A stretch of 64,000 nucleotides of DNA from Cadophora sp. MPI-SDFR-AT-0126 (lineage: Eukaryota; Ascomycota; Leotiomycetes; Helotiales; Ploettnerulaceae), in NCBI GenBank assembly GCA_020747065.1, contig JAGMVK010000001.1:3534001-3598000 (forward strand), written 5' to 3'. The notes under the pieces are model-generated. The model did no database searches and was not told the DNA's origin. It was given only the letters and a program-made list of their open reading frames with translations. Positions within the stretch are counted from its first letter, which is position 1; each line of letters opens with the position of its first letter. The translations under genes were made by a program, and so were the position numbers. Below, one piece after another: positions 22,835 through 34,243 of the stretch.

Positions 22835-23358
22835 TTACTCGGCTTGGGAGCTCAAGATATCGGAATCTCCTCCATCCAAAATAGCCATGGTCGAGCAACG
22901 GTAGAGCTTACCGCAGGCAGTTCCGAGCTCAATCTGTAAGAAGGAAAAATGTAAGTAAAAGTGCCCTCCAAAGTCTGAGAGACTTTATCGTTAGGCAAGT
23001 CTCTCGCAGACACGAAGTCTGGTCGTTGAGTATGAAGCAAGCTTCATGATATGACAAAAGAGATTATGGACGTACGTTGTTTCCGCTGAAGTGGTGGACG
23101 TTGGTCTTGGACAACATGGCGTAGCTGGTATCAATTAGCAGATACTCAATTTCGTAGACGAAAGAACACTTACTACTCGAGCTCACTCTTGCGGAGAGGA
23201 GGAGTGTTGCCAGCAATGATGACGAGCTTTGCCTTTCCGGAACGGAGAGTCTTGAGGGTTGACTTGTATCCGAGGGTGACCTTTCCTGACTTCATAACAA
23301 GCGCCAGGCGCGAGTTGATGGAGTCAGCGGTCTTCTTTGCCTTCTTTGTTGGTGCCAT
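22835..23358 (-). CDS. RPL30: 60S ribosomal protein L30 (eL30)
   Basis: Exons 23174-23358, 23076-23124, 22835-22933; 110 residues. [79 protein letters not shown] and the C-terminal GDSDILSSQ block are all eL30 hallmarks. The final exon reads through to TAA at 22835, giving the expected tail. In yeast, Rpl30 binds its own transcript and represses its splicing and translation; whether that applies here is unknown, but intron 2 (22934-23075) carries two strong inverted repeats, listed separately. Confidence 0.96.
22977..23047 (-). other. Two stem-loops inside RPL30 intron 2
   Basis: Inverted repeat A pairs 23032-23038 with 23041-23047 (ATGAAGC/GCTTCAT, 2-nt loop). Inverted repeat B pairs 22977-22985 with 22997-23005 (GAGAGACTT/AAGTCTCTC, 11-nt loop). 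Both are perfect and sit in a 142-nt intron. They could form a hairpin pair in the pre-mRNA or belong to an intron-encoded small RNA. No clear box C/D or H/ACA set was seen. Confidence 0.6.
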
Positions 23359-24381
23359 CTTTGCGTTGATTCAAGATATGGGTGGTTCTTGAAATGTGGT
23401 AGTTGATGCTCCGGCTTTCGTTGTTAGAGAAGAAAAGTTCGTGAGCAGAATTTCTGTATCGCAAATGTGTATCGCGCCAAATTTTAGCGTGGAATAAGTC
23501 GTTCGAGCCTGATTAGTTAGGCCAAGATGACGTGACATTTTGCCAAAATTGAAAGTGATTTTATTCCCTTGAATAGTGTGAGGATTACAGTGACCTACCA
23601 GAACAACCAAGTTATCATGAGCATAGTAGTTTGCTCTCCTCCCTCCCCAGTGACATCTAATACTGCTCATCACATGATGCTCTGCACGTGATCTACTTTA
23701 TTTTGGATCACTCCCACGTTGTTGGGATGCGCATTCACTGATTCATCAAAGGCTTCCGTGGAGTTATTATATTTTCGCAACAAATCATCTGGTAATTGAG
23801 TTCAAATAGAGCCCACAATTTGGCCCTGAAATACTTTAGGTCTGGTAACCATTAGGATGATCCCTCATGAGTGACTCGGATATCAGTATTGTACACCTTC
23901 TGGAACGTCAAGCCATACAAATCACTTCTCCATAAACTAGCATAATCCTGGATAGAGCGTTTCAATTTGCATGATACCGGAGATCAAATGTACCTCGCGT
24001 TGCCCCTATTGTTGTCATTTTATAGTTCCGACGCGCAGATTCATGCGACTGGGATTAACAAGCAAATCATTTCGCGAGGACCTTATTATGACTGCCATGT
24101 CAACAACTTTAGAGGACACATGAATGTTATGATAACAACAACCACGGATCCATCCTCGACGATCGCATTCCATTCTTCAAGGTAAATATATCAAGCAATC
24201 ACCTTGAGTTTTCGTCTTGAACCTATTACGAGGCAGAGGTCTGGATAAGGTTACGAACCTCAGGAATTATTGCGTCGTTACGCCAAAACACTCGGGCCTT
24301 GGTTTCTCCTGACTACGAGCCATAACATTCCTCTGTCCATATCAAGAGGACAACCTCCCATCACCATTCCTCGAAGTAAAC
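23359..24381. promoter_or_regulatory. Divergent region between RPL30 and the coiled-coil gene
   Basis: 1 kb holding both promoters. Short frames only. Inverted CCAAT-type ATTGG-like sequences are not obvious near either start. Nothing else recognised. Confidence 0.4.
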
Positions 24382-26311
24382 ATGTCTGCAGCTACGAAAA
24401 AGCCGCCGGCGACCTCAACTCCAGGTCGCAGACCCTCTACAGATCCCACCGCAACGACCGCATCACCACCACCAACTCGACCGGCTCGATCCCCAGCTCC
24501 AGCATCAGTGACCTCAAATGGAGTCGCGCGTAGTCGATCAGTACGTGGAGGCACACCTGTATCGGCACGAGCTTCTATGCAGAGACCCGGCGCCGGCACT
24601 TCGCATCTGAGCTCGAGCAGTACGACTTCTGATGCAGATGATGACGCTCGGGCAGAGACGGTCGCTGTGTTGGACGATTTGAAGGAGCGCCTGCGCAAGA
24701 CGGAAGCGATGTCCGAGCAATATCAGAAGCAGACTCAGGTGCTACAATCGAGATTGGATGAAGCTTTGCAAGAACAAGGAAAGCTGGAGGATCGGCTACA
24801 TGAGAGCGACGAGCGCTTGGAAGCTTTGGAGAATGAGAAGAGAGATGCTCTCAGACAACGAAGGGAGATGGAGTCAATATACGAGGCGGAGAGGAGTTCA
24901 ATGACAAAGGAGAGGGAGGAGAATTCTAATCGCGAAGAGGAGATGCAAACCATCATTCAGCGACTGAAGGATTCTCTCAACTCGAGGTCAAATGTTGATG
25001 AGGAGGGCAGAATTTCTAGGCGCTGTAAGATTTTCTGCATTGATCAAGAGATAAGAACTAATTATATTAGCAAACAATTCCTCCCCAATCGATAGCCAAT
25101 TCGCCCCTCCATCTGGTTTGAATCGCAGTGATTCTCGAAACAATTCGAAGCTGCTCCTCCAAAAAGATCGCCTGATTGAATCCTTGCGATTAGAGCTGGC
25201 AGAAGCCCAGATCAAGTTGGTAGAGTCCGAGAATATGGGAGGAGGACGTATGCAAGAAGTCGAACGGCTACTGTTGGAAGCCCGCATGACAAATGCTCGA
25301 TTGATGGAGGACAACGAGAGTTATCAATTACTCCTCTCCGAGAAGACATTGACAGGAGATTTCGCCAAGAGCGATTTCATGGGATCAGCTTCCCACAATG
25401 CAGACGCGCTGAGCGCTCTAGAAGGCAGATCTGTACCAGCAAGCCTGGCAGATGAGTTGTCAGAAGCAGGCGAAGGAGAGAGCGAGAATTACAGACGACT
25501 GGAATCAGAACTGAAGTCCGCCAAGGACTCCAACAAGGCATTGACCTTATATATCAACAAGATCATCGAGCGGCTCCTTCAACACCAAGATTTCGAAGCG
25601 ATACTCGATCAGTCCTCGGACTTCAAGCCCGGGGCAAACACAGACAAGGACTTACCTCCTCCCCCGAAGGAACAAGCAAGCGGCGCGTCCATCTTGCAAC
25701 GCGCGAAATCAGTAGCCATGGGAGGAAGCCGAAGACCGCGACCTCAATCTCAAATGCCAGCCGCGCATTCCGCCCTCACGGACCCAGACACCGCACCCAG
25801 TATCCCATTCGGTCTCGGCCGGTCATCGAGTTTCCGAACCGGGCGCCCCAAATCCGAACAATACACCGGGGGCGCCGCCAGCGTCGTGAACCAAATGTAC
25901 AAAGGGGGGCCAGCTTCCCCTCCCCTCCACGGACCCCAGACCCCCCGACACTCGCAATCTTTCTTCGCGCCTCCCCCAGTCTCAGGCACGAACCCCAATG
26001 CCGCCCACCGTGTCCCCAGCGCCGGACAAGTCCCTACAGCAGGTAACTTCCCCGGCATGAAGAGCGAGAGTAGCAGTACGAGCGATAGTGGCGATGTCTC
26101 GACGCCGCCTAGTAACAGTCCTCCGCGCGCGGAGAAGGCGACGACGTTCGCGGGGAATAAGCCGAGGCCGTTGAGGCTGGTGCAGGATCATCCGGAGAAT
26201 AGGAAGGTTAGTGGGGATGAGGATAATAAGGCGAAGAGGGCGAGTTGGATGGGATGGGCGTTTGGGAAGAAGGATGAGGAGAAGGTGGCGGAGGAGAGCA
26301 TTCAGGAGTGA
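24382..26311 (+). CDS. Conserved coiled-coil protein, function unknown
   Basis: Exons 24382-25024 and 25071-26311; 627 residues. Layout: disordered Ala/Pro/Ser/Thr-rich N-terminus (about 1-95); long Glu/Lys/Arg/Gln-rich heptad region (about 95-215); a second coiled coil (about 235-300); a conserved-looking block KALTLYINKIIERLLQHQDF near 375; a Pro/Ser-rich disordered part; and a short basic/aromatic C-terminus RASWMGWAFGKKDEE. The splice gives RRSNNSSPIDSQ and keeps the frame. It looks like an intracellular scaffold or trafficking-type coiled-coil protein of the kind often auto-named 'M protein repeat'. No catalytic motif is present and the role is not assigned. Confidence 0.82.
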
Positions 26312-26720
26312 TGCTGTCGTGAGAAACAGTCTTGAGTGGAGAGTGGACGATAGAGGTAGGAGAGAGAAGGATTGGATTGATGGATATTGAGACGATGTGT
26401 TTGATGCCATGTGATGTCATGTAGGGAACTGGATGATGCATTGCACCTTGGATGGATGGATGAAAGGATGGAGTTGGATTTTTTTAAGCTGCCTACAGAA
26501 TGTAGGTAGGTACACTCAGTAGACACCCCGTGGGAAATACATAACCTAATCTATCAATCACCAAGTCAACAAGCCAGCCCCCCTTCTCGCTTACACTTTC
26601 ATTTCCCAGAACCTGTTTGCCCAGTCAGCTAAGCACATCACACCCTCGCCTCCCTCTCTCTTTCTCTCAAGTGAGCATCCCATTCATACCTTGTATTGCG
26701 CATCGTTGTTCCTTACTCGT
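26312..26720. other. Intergenic, convergent 3' regions
   Basis: 409 nt between convergent genes, with a short GGAT-rich stretch (GGATGGATGGATGAAAGGAT near 26449) and pyrimidine-rich tracts. It should hold both 3' UTRs. No gene seen. Confidence 0.5.
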
Positions 26721-29700
26721 TCATCTTTCAATGTCTTTGCCTTTGCCTTTTCCTTTGTCCGGCTCGAGTGCTTCCTTTTCTTGGAGCGCGGCTTTGATCA
26801 TGTCTGCAATCACGAAATGTCTATGCCTTTCGGCGTAGCGTAGTGCGCTTTGAGTAGGCTCAGCTCCAGCATTGAGGAGAAGTTGTACCATGTCGAGTCG
26901 GCCGTGCTCTGCCGCACCCTCGAGGGCAGTCCGACCTCCTCTTGGCGAACCTGGAGCGTTGGGATCTGCTCCCATCTCAAGTAGTTGGAGAGCTATTTTC
27001 AGATGGCCGCGTATTGCAGCTGCTTGAAGGGCAGTGACTCCACGTTCCTTTGCCGCAGGTGCGTTGATATCGGCACCATTGTCTATGAGAAGTTGAATGA
27101 TCCCCGGGTCAGGCATATACCGGTGGATGGCTGCTTGAAGAGCTGTTCTGCCTCGATTGGGTGCTGGATCGGCGTTAACATTTGCTCCTCTATATAGGAG
27201 CAGCTTCAAAATCCCGAGTGAACCTGAAAGGGCAGCTGCTTGAAGGGCTGTATAGCCGCCGACATCTGCTGCAGGAATGTTGATCTCTGCTCCTCGATGT
27301 ACCCAACGCTCTACCAGTTCGTACGACCCGGAAGCGGTAGCTTGTTGAAGAACTGATCGGTAGTCTGCTGACGTGAAACAGTTCATATTTACTCCCTTGT
27401 CCAGAAGTAAGGTTACGATTTCGATCGACTGACGAGAGACAGCAGCCCCAAGAGCCGATTCGCGTAAGGGCCAAGCATTTACAAATGCTCCACTGTCAAG
27501 CATAAGTTGTATCGTCGAAATGCCAATTCCCTTATTTCTAATAGCACTTGATAAGGCGTTGGGAGAATTGCGTATCTGCCTTGTGTCTGAGAAGAACACG
27601 CGCTCGAGCATTTTGTCATCGTACTCAGACGCAGCAATCTCAAGTGGAGTTCCCACCCAGTCATTATCCCTGAGCTTCGCTGGTGCATCCGTACTTGCCC
27701 CATAGCGTAACAAGCAATCGATCAACTCAAAACTTGATCTCAGAGGACTCGAAAGGGCGTATTGAAGCAATGACAAGTCTTCTGAAGTCTTTACATTGAA
27801 GTCTGCCCCAGCCTCACCAAGCATCTCGATCAGGGTGACATCTCCGAGTTTGATAGCAATCTCTAATGCGCAGTATCCGAATTCAGGACCTCTGCAACTG
27901 ATTTCGCTGCCACATACCTCTAGGAATATCGAAAGAACATCTCCTGGCACCCCGCCCGCCATTTCGAAGATTTTTCCGCTGGTGTCAAGAATGTGGCAAG
28001 GATCAACGCCAAGAGCAAGTATTTCTTGTACTTTGTGCAGGTCTATTCGTGCCGCTGCGAATTGTATGTCGCAAATGAGTTGCTGGTGATCTCTCTGAGG
28101 GCTCGCTCCTGCATCCCGTAAGGTCACTAGTACATCATTGTTACGGAGTGCCTCAGCCACGGCCAGTACACCAGTACCGTAGACGCTAATAGCCGGAGCA
28201 TTGATATCAGCACCATGGCTCAACAAGCACTCTACCATCTGCGCGTCGTCCGCCTCAACAGCTGCCATCAATGCAGTTGATGGTATCAACTGCATCTTCG
28301 GCTCGTCGTCCTCGTCGTCCTCGTCGTCCTCGTCGGCCGACTTCTCGATCTCTTGAGTTGTGGCATTCACATCAGCTCCCTCCGATACCAAAAGCTCCAC
28401 AACGTCCATGTGGCCTCGCATGGCTGCGTCTCGCAATGGTGCCCATCTGTATTGACCGGTGTATAGTGACTTCCAGCCAGAATAGGTAGCCAGGAGAGCT
28501 GTAATAATTTCAGTATTCCCTTTATAGGATGCCTGTTGTAGCTCGGTCCTGTGGACACTATCGTCTTGCCCAAAGTTATAAAATATTAGAGGCGAATCGG
28601 AACACTCCACACCCAAGCCCAATAAAATTTTAACCATTGGGTAGTCTCCACTATCGATAGCAAGAGCCAAAAAGCTTTTTGGATTTCTCCGTAATACACC
28701 AACGTCCGAAGGGTCAAAATGTGGCCCAGCATCTAGGAGTACCCGAAACAAAGCCGGTTTGACATTGCGGGCAGCATAATACACTGGACTATAGTACTCA
28801 GCCACCGCATCGTCTTCGTCCTCTCCTCCTATAATGTCATGAATTGGATCATTGACATTAGCGCCTGCAGCAATGAGAATCTTGGCTATCTCGGTATCGG
28901 AAGCAAGTCCAAGAAGTGTGCTTGGGACCATATGCTGATCGGGAGTCTTGCTGTACACCTTGCGATTGACATCAATCCCTTCGTCCACCAGAATCTTGAC
29001 TGCGTCAGCCAAGCCGAGCTCTATTGCTCTGTGTAGCAAATTCTCCCGTCGTCCATGGAATAAACGTCTATTCTTGTCGGCGCTTAATAATGCTGTGAAT
29101 GCTTGCTTGTAGAACGATGTGTAACCATCGATCAGTACTTCGAGACATGCTTGAATTGCTGGATTTTGCAATTCAATCAGACTCTCCAAAACCCGCTGGC
29201 TCTGTTCCGAAATCCATAGAAGGATTTTTTTTGGCTGGAACCAACCGAGCATATTATTTGATCCAACTTGTGCGATGTAAGTTATGAACAGTTGCAGTGC
29301 ATCTTCGTTGGATGAGCCAAGGAGCTTTGTAATTCTGTGTTCGGCCTCACCCTCATATTTCTCAATCATGGAGTTTTGAAGCCGCTGGACGATTGTATCA
29401 AATCTATTTTGTGCTGATGTTCTCGAGGGACTGCCATGATATCCCAAAAGCTCGGCAACGGTGCTGGCTGACATCGACGGTGCGGAGAGAAGCGAAGAGG
29501 GGATTGATTGAGTACATCTCGGGACTGAAATGCCGTTCCGAGGAGTGAACAATTGTCCTGGCCCGGCTGGAATATACCATTAGTCAATTTTTGCGGGTTG
29601 GAATTCCTCTTTCCTACATACGCTGGCTAGTGAACAAACTTTCAAGTCTGAACGATGGAAGATTGTCGATCCGAATATTCCTGATATACAGGTCGACCAT

Positions 29701-30225
29701 CGCGGGTGGTGGTGTAGCAACACTAATACCTTCTGGAGATGGTGCGCTTGGATCTATGATCTTGTCAGTACTGCAAGTGGCCATTCAAGAATTGCACGCA
29801 CAAGAAGAGAAGATTTTATCCAGATCCGACAGAGTATATCTGCTCTCCTCCTTCCTTAATCTCTTCTTTGGAACTTCGACACCGTGAAGCACGACTCGAG
29901 TCTCCTTGTTGTTTTCATCTCGCTTGCGTTTCTTGCGAAGAACGTGTTCCCATTCTTCGGAGGTAAGATTCTTTCTGAAGTTCCACTCCTTGAACTTTCT
30001 TTCGTACTGGTTCTTCCTAAAATCTCAAATCAGTAAGGCTACGTTTAGATAGGGAATAATGGCATACGATGCAACGAAATGAAAATTTCGTTCCATGTGC
30101 TCCATCAACTTCGCAAGTGTCGAGTTGAAGTAGAGGCCACGCAATAAATTCTTGTGGTCGTTCCAGGTATCTTCTGATGGTGGCTTCACAGCTTCCCTCT
30201 TCCTTTTAGTGGAGAGCATTATCAT
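26721..30225 (-). CDS. Clr5-domain ankyrin-repeat protein
   Basis: Exons 30068-30225, 29802-30016, 29622-29753, 26721-29566; 1116 residues. The first two exons build the Clr5 domain: DTWNDHKNLLRGLYFNSTL, LMEHMERNFHFVASKNQYE, then KEWNFRKNLTSEEWEHVLRK and a basic RKKRKRDENNK stretch. The intron between 29754 and 29801 removes a TGA and restores the frame. A linker of about 250 residues follows, then at least a dozen ankyrin repeats to the C-terminus (for example GHMDVVELLVSEGADVNATT, GHLKIALQLLEMGADPNAPG). An acidic DEDDEDDEDDE insert lies inside one repeat. Clr5 is a fungal domain named after a fission yeast silencing factor; ankyrins mediate protein contacts. Starting at the large exon alone would miss the Clr5 part. 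Function unknown. Confidence 0.88.
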
Positions 30226-30438
30226 TTCGGCGGTTTGGGAATGTTCGCCGGATGTTCAGAGAAGAGAAGAATACGCGAAATTTTGCTCGAAAGAGAGATA
30301 CAATGAAGAAAAAGAATGAGAGACAATGTCATGACTGGCAGAGTATAAGAATCCGACTTATGATGAGTTGAACAGTGGTCCCCTCCTAAGCCCATGTCTT
30401 GTATCGTCGCACAATCAGAACTGTGTCATTGGCTCACA

Positions 30439-31062
30439 CCAGAATCTTGCAGGGCTCAGCCGCAACCATCTCTCCAGTCAGCACCAAACCAACAAGACCA
30501 TCCTTGCAGTGAGACAATCCCGCAGCCCACAAGCCCCGTTCGGGGCTACCCTTTTGCCAAAATCTTACCAGGGGCAATACGCCAAGTGCCTCTGCACCAA
30601 ATCACACCACCGCCATCCGGCTGTGGATTTCTATTCCGAGTTGCTCGTTCCAAAATCTTGAACACAAACAGGGCGAGCTTAGACCTCTGGCCTATGCCGT
30701 GTGTATCTTCTTCCATCCTTGGCGAAACTTAAATGATGAGCCGTCATGGTCCCGTCACGACCACGCTGGCGGTGGATTTTCATCTGATGCGCCGTTGCTA
30801 AAATCTTATATTCCGCTTTCTTCAGAAAAGCTCGAATTGTTCCCGATTTGGCGCAAGTTCTTCTTCTGAGACCGATGGCATATTGGAGGGATCCCATACC
30901 CCTCCCCCCTAAATGTCAGTTTGCATGCCCAAAGCTCGTTCATTGGTCGTGGCCAAAATCTTTGTCAACATCAATTCTGGAAGGATTTGAAAATTGGTCA
31001 AAGCCAAAATCTTGCAAGATTATTGAAGCTGGAGGAACAATCCCGACTCACTCCAAAATATT
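30439..31062 (+). repeat. Dispersed array of CCAAAATCTT motifs
   Basis: Seven same-strand copies: 30439-30448 (CCAGAATCTT), 30557-30566, 30650-30659, 30798-30807 (CTAAAATCTT), 30953-30962, 31004-31013 and 31053-31062 (CCAAAATATT). Four are exact CCAAAATCTT. Some share flanks, such as a preceding ATTGGTC or ATTGGCT and a following GCAGG, GCAAG or ACCAGG. Spacing is 49-155 nt. They lie between the Clr5-ankyrin gene and the retropepsin-like gene. They could be degenerate tandem repeats, regulatory sites, or remnants of an element. Confidence 0.6.
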
Positions 31063-31287
31063 ACCAGGATCACTTATTCTGTAGGTCTGAAGCGTAGCAT
31101 CATGTTCTATATAATTACCATGCTGGCAATCTGCCCTTCTCTTCCTCTCCTGCTCAATGTCCATCAAAAGTCTATATGTCAAACAAACCTGCACTCCTTT
31201 TTCAAAGTCATATCTCGCCGGTTAAATTTCTTAGGTACCCTTCTACGATCTCAGCTCGACGGCCTTGTCGACCAACTGCCTGTCCAA

Positions 31288-32061
31288 ATGTCTCCAGTCT
31301 TCGTCGAAGAGGTGTCCCGCATCAAAACTCTGTGGCTGAAGAAGCTTAGACGAGTTTCCAAGCACAAGGTGCTACTCCATCTTCACCAAGTTTTCTTTTA
31401 GCACAGCACTGACGTTCGAAGGAACCTGGTAACCCTTTCTTGAAGACGGTTAAGATTTTCAGCATACCTCTCGATGGCCACATTGAGTGTAAGATGACTC
31501 TCGATACTGGATCCGACCTCAACTGGATCACTCTCCAGACTCTTCGAAACATACATATGTTCAGTAAGATGGAAAGATACCATGAAGATGTCGGCATTTG
31601 TCTCAACGGCAGCTCACTCGCATCAATCGGTACAATCACCCTCCTCTGGAAAGGGAAACAATTCCGGAAGATCTTCACCACAAAATTTCACGTCATCGAT
31701 GGCGAATCCATTCCCTGGCAGATAATTCTTGGTTCGGAAACAATCATTGAGCATGGTATTGTAAAGTTCGCCGGATTTGGTGGGAAGAGTATCATCGCTC
31801 TACCGAAGGAAACAAAAGGTAAGATGAGAATGTACCCACATACAATAGCTTCAGCTAACGGCAAATGGAGATGATAAAAATGGACGCAAAGACAGGCGAG
31901 ATAAGCACAAGAAGGAAGCAGCTGCGAATGATGCCGAAGTCGAAGCTGATAAGCGTGCGAGAGAAGAGGCCGCTCGTCGAGACAGTACGGGAAAGGACAA
32001 TTCAAGTTCAGGGAGTTCCAGCAGCTCAAGAAGGGGGAGTCACAGGAAGGAGAGCTGCTGA
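31288..32061 (+). CDS. Retropepsin-like aspartic protease domain protein
   Basis: Exons 31288-31368, 31422-31818, 31871-32061; 222 residues. The fold is suggested by a single catalytic-type motif LDTGSDLNWITLQTL with preceding IPLDGHIECKMT, then GSSLASIGTITLLWKG, FHVIDGESIPWQIILGSETI. This order (D-T-G, strand pairs, LG-x-x-x-I) matches retropepsin-like domains of retrotransposon origin. The last exon is reached through an intron with a good branch site (GCTAACG) and encodes a Lys/Glu-rich helix and a Ser-rich tail (SSSGSSSSSRRG). The frame is open upstream to ATG 31102, which would add 62 residues. No reverse transcriptase, integrase or LTR lies near, so a free-standing, possibly host-adopted gene is more likely than a live element. 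Confidence 0.65.
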
Positions 32062-32232
32062 AGATTTGGGAACGTGGAGAGAATCTGATTGAGAGGTTAA
32101 TCAGTGTCATTTAGAGAAGTCAAAGCACGAATAAATGCTAAGTGGTCCATCCCACACTCATCGAATCGTCGTCGACATGTAGTAACTAGCTCACCCTCCT
32201 ATTAACAAGCATTCTCACCTGCCTTTGATGAT

Positions 32233-33242
32233 TTATTGTCCTCCGCCAAGTGACCCTCCCTCAGTCCCAGTTGAAACGAATACCACCTGCACAGCGGCAA
32301 ATCTACAAGCGATTCATTAGCAACACTTTGTACTCATCAACAGCATTGAAGAAAACTCACGTCGAAGTCGCGATGAAAATCTCCCCTCTCTTCGCGCCCG
32401 TGAAAACGGACAGCGCGGCCGTAAACGTGAAAGTGAAGAGGGCGATGAGACCCAAGCGACCCTTCATCGAGTCCACGCAATACAGCACAACAATTGCCAA
32501 AATTGGCAACAATGACGCGGTAATCGTCGTGATGTGGGATGTACATCTACGCAAGGTGCCCTCTTTATATGAAGCAATTCCGGACTCTGGATCGCCGACT
32601 TTCTTCACTCGATGCCAGAAAAGCCTGTGAATCCACAAGACAAATCGCTCCATGAACCATGTTGAAAACGAATCTCTATCTCCAGACGAAGAAGCAGTGA
32701 GGAGATCGTGATGAGGATCTATTGGAGTGTCTGCATCCCCCCAAATCGCTCTGTCTTTGCCGATCAGGGCGAGATTACCCATGCCTGGTCGTTCGAGCCA
32801 CTCTTGAAGAGATCTCAAGTCATGGCGACTCGGATCCGCCAGATGGCTCATTATGGATTGTTGGATAATTGCATCGTCTGAAATAAGCTCAAGGTCAATT
32901 TGTGTCTTCATCATATGTGACTGGGAACAAACTGTAATCTTTCAGCTTCTGGCGGATGGTGAGGATAGTCTCCCACTGCTTGCTACCCTCTTCACCAGCA
33001 CAACTGTTCAACCAATACCAATCCCGCGAGTATTTGCTTCTGTTAGCCTCTGTGCAGGTAGCGTCTTCAGCTTGAAAATGTCGAAGACCTTTCTCCAAAT
33101 GCATGAGCTCAGCTTGCATGTACAATATATTTTCTGCATTTAGGTTGCCGAATCTTCGGTAGATGGCGCTTTGTGCATACCTGCTCATATGGCAGGCCAG
33201 CTTCGGATAGCCTTCGACAGGTGGAATTATCTCATCTGCCAT
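32233..33242 (-). CDS. DUF6594 family membrane protein
   Basis: Exons 32933-33242, 32361-32877, 32233-32302; 298 residues. N-terminal signature GYPKLACHMSRYAQSAIYRR, FGNLNAENILYMQAELMHLE and RQKLKDYNDAIIQQS (the last restored by intron 1) is that of DUF6594, a fungal family of unknown function. The C-terminal third has three hydrophobic segments (ITASLLPILAIVVLYCV, LIALFTFTFTAALSVF, FAAVQVVFVST), as in the family. The final splice gives ATSTFAAVQVVF; without it the ORF would end early. Expanded copies of this family are common in filamentous ascomycetes. Localisation to a membrane is inferred from the helices. Confidence 0.88.
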
Positions 33243-34243
33243 GTTTATGAGAGTTGAAGATCAAAAATATATCGAGGAAGGTGAAAATGAAGTGTAGCCC
33301 GATAAGAGCTGGTGCATGATGATTTTCAGTGCCAGCCTTGTCCCCAAATTCTCCCCGAGAGTCAGCCTCATGCAGTAATGACACTTATGGCATACTTTTA
33401 TGCTCTTTGAAAGCTGGATTAACTGTTAATGTATTTAATACAGATACATCGAAGTAGACTATTGGTCTTTCAACAAACATGAGAAATTTGCTCAGTTGCG
33501 CGTGGTTTCTAAATTCACGACGACCTGATTGCCACAACGCTGCCGGAGGCGACACGTACCACGTCCCACCAGTGAGTTCACAAGCGCTGAAGTAACTGGA
33601 GTTTGCCTGGCAAGGCAGACCAGCCCAAATGCTTGCGTATGCATGTCAAACCAACATTGCTTCTGGTTGGGCCACACTCTTCATTATGCATCTTCGGATT
33701 TTGGACTTGACCAATGAAATATATCTGCATAGTAAACCTGCCAGTCAATAAAAGTCTGCATTAAATTTTCGCACCAAGCCCCAAGAGTGCCTTTCCTCGT
33801 CAAACAGCCTTCGCTACCTTCAAAACTGAGTGGAATGATCTGCTTTTGTTTGTTGCGCAGCTCGCTTAGCACCCCAGCTTTGAAAGGGAGACTGAGATAG
33901 TTGGTAGTTGGTCCAGAGCCTCCTGCACAGCATCTGGGAGAGTAGCACTTCCCATTGAGGTCCATCGTAGATGAAAAGATTCGTAATCACTCTTCCATCA
34001 AAACTGCTAGATCTATGATTTGCTTTTCTGCCACACAAGCGAAGGGGACGAGCCAACCACGAGCGCAACCCGCAGTGCGGTTGGCTAGCGCCAAGTTAAA
34101 AGAGATCTTAAATGTTGGAGCTAGAAATAACACCGTCGGACAACCAAAAACGCCCAAGTCTTCTACATATGCACATTATCAACGGCACCAAATAGCCATG
34201 AACTGCACAGTCTGATGCGAAGGCAAGTTACCGTTTTAAGTGC
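33243..34243. promoter_or_regulatory. Divergent region between DUF6594 and AIM9-like genes, with an inverted repeat
   Basis: 1 kb with no supported gene. An 8-bp perfect inverted repeat AGCCAACC/GGTTGGCT occupies 34051-34058 and 34079-34086, about 160-190 nt before the AIM9-like start. A looser pair CCAAC/GTTGG lies near 33650-33670. These may be regulatory or chance. Confidence 0.4.

Noticed and set aside
31440..32092. Retropepsin-like gene read as broken by frameshift
   Set aside because: An intron at 31819-31870 with a GCTAACG branch site restores the Lys-rich C-terminal frame, so no break is needed.
32895..32932. DUF6594 gene read as frameshifted between two ORFs
   Set aside because: A 55-nt intron (32878-32932) joins KLKDY to NDAIIQQS in frame, matching the family.
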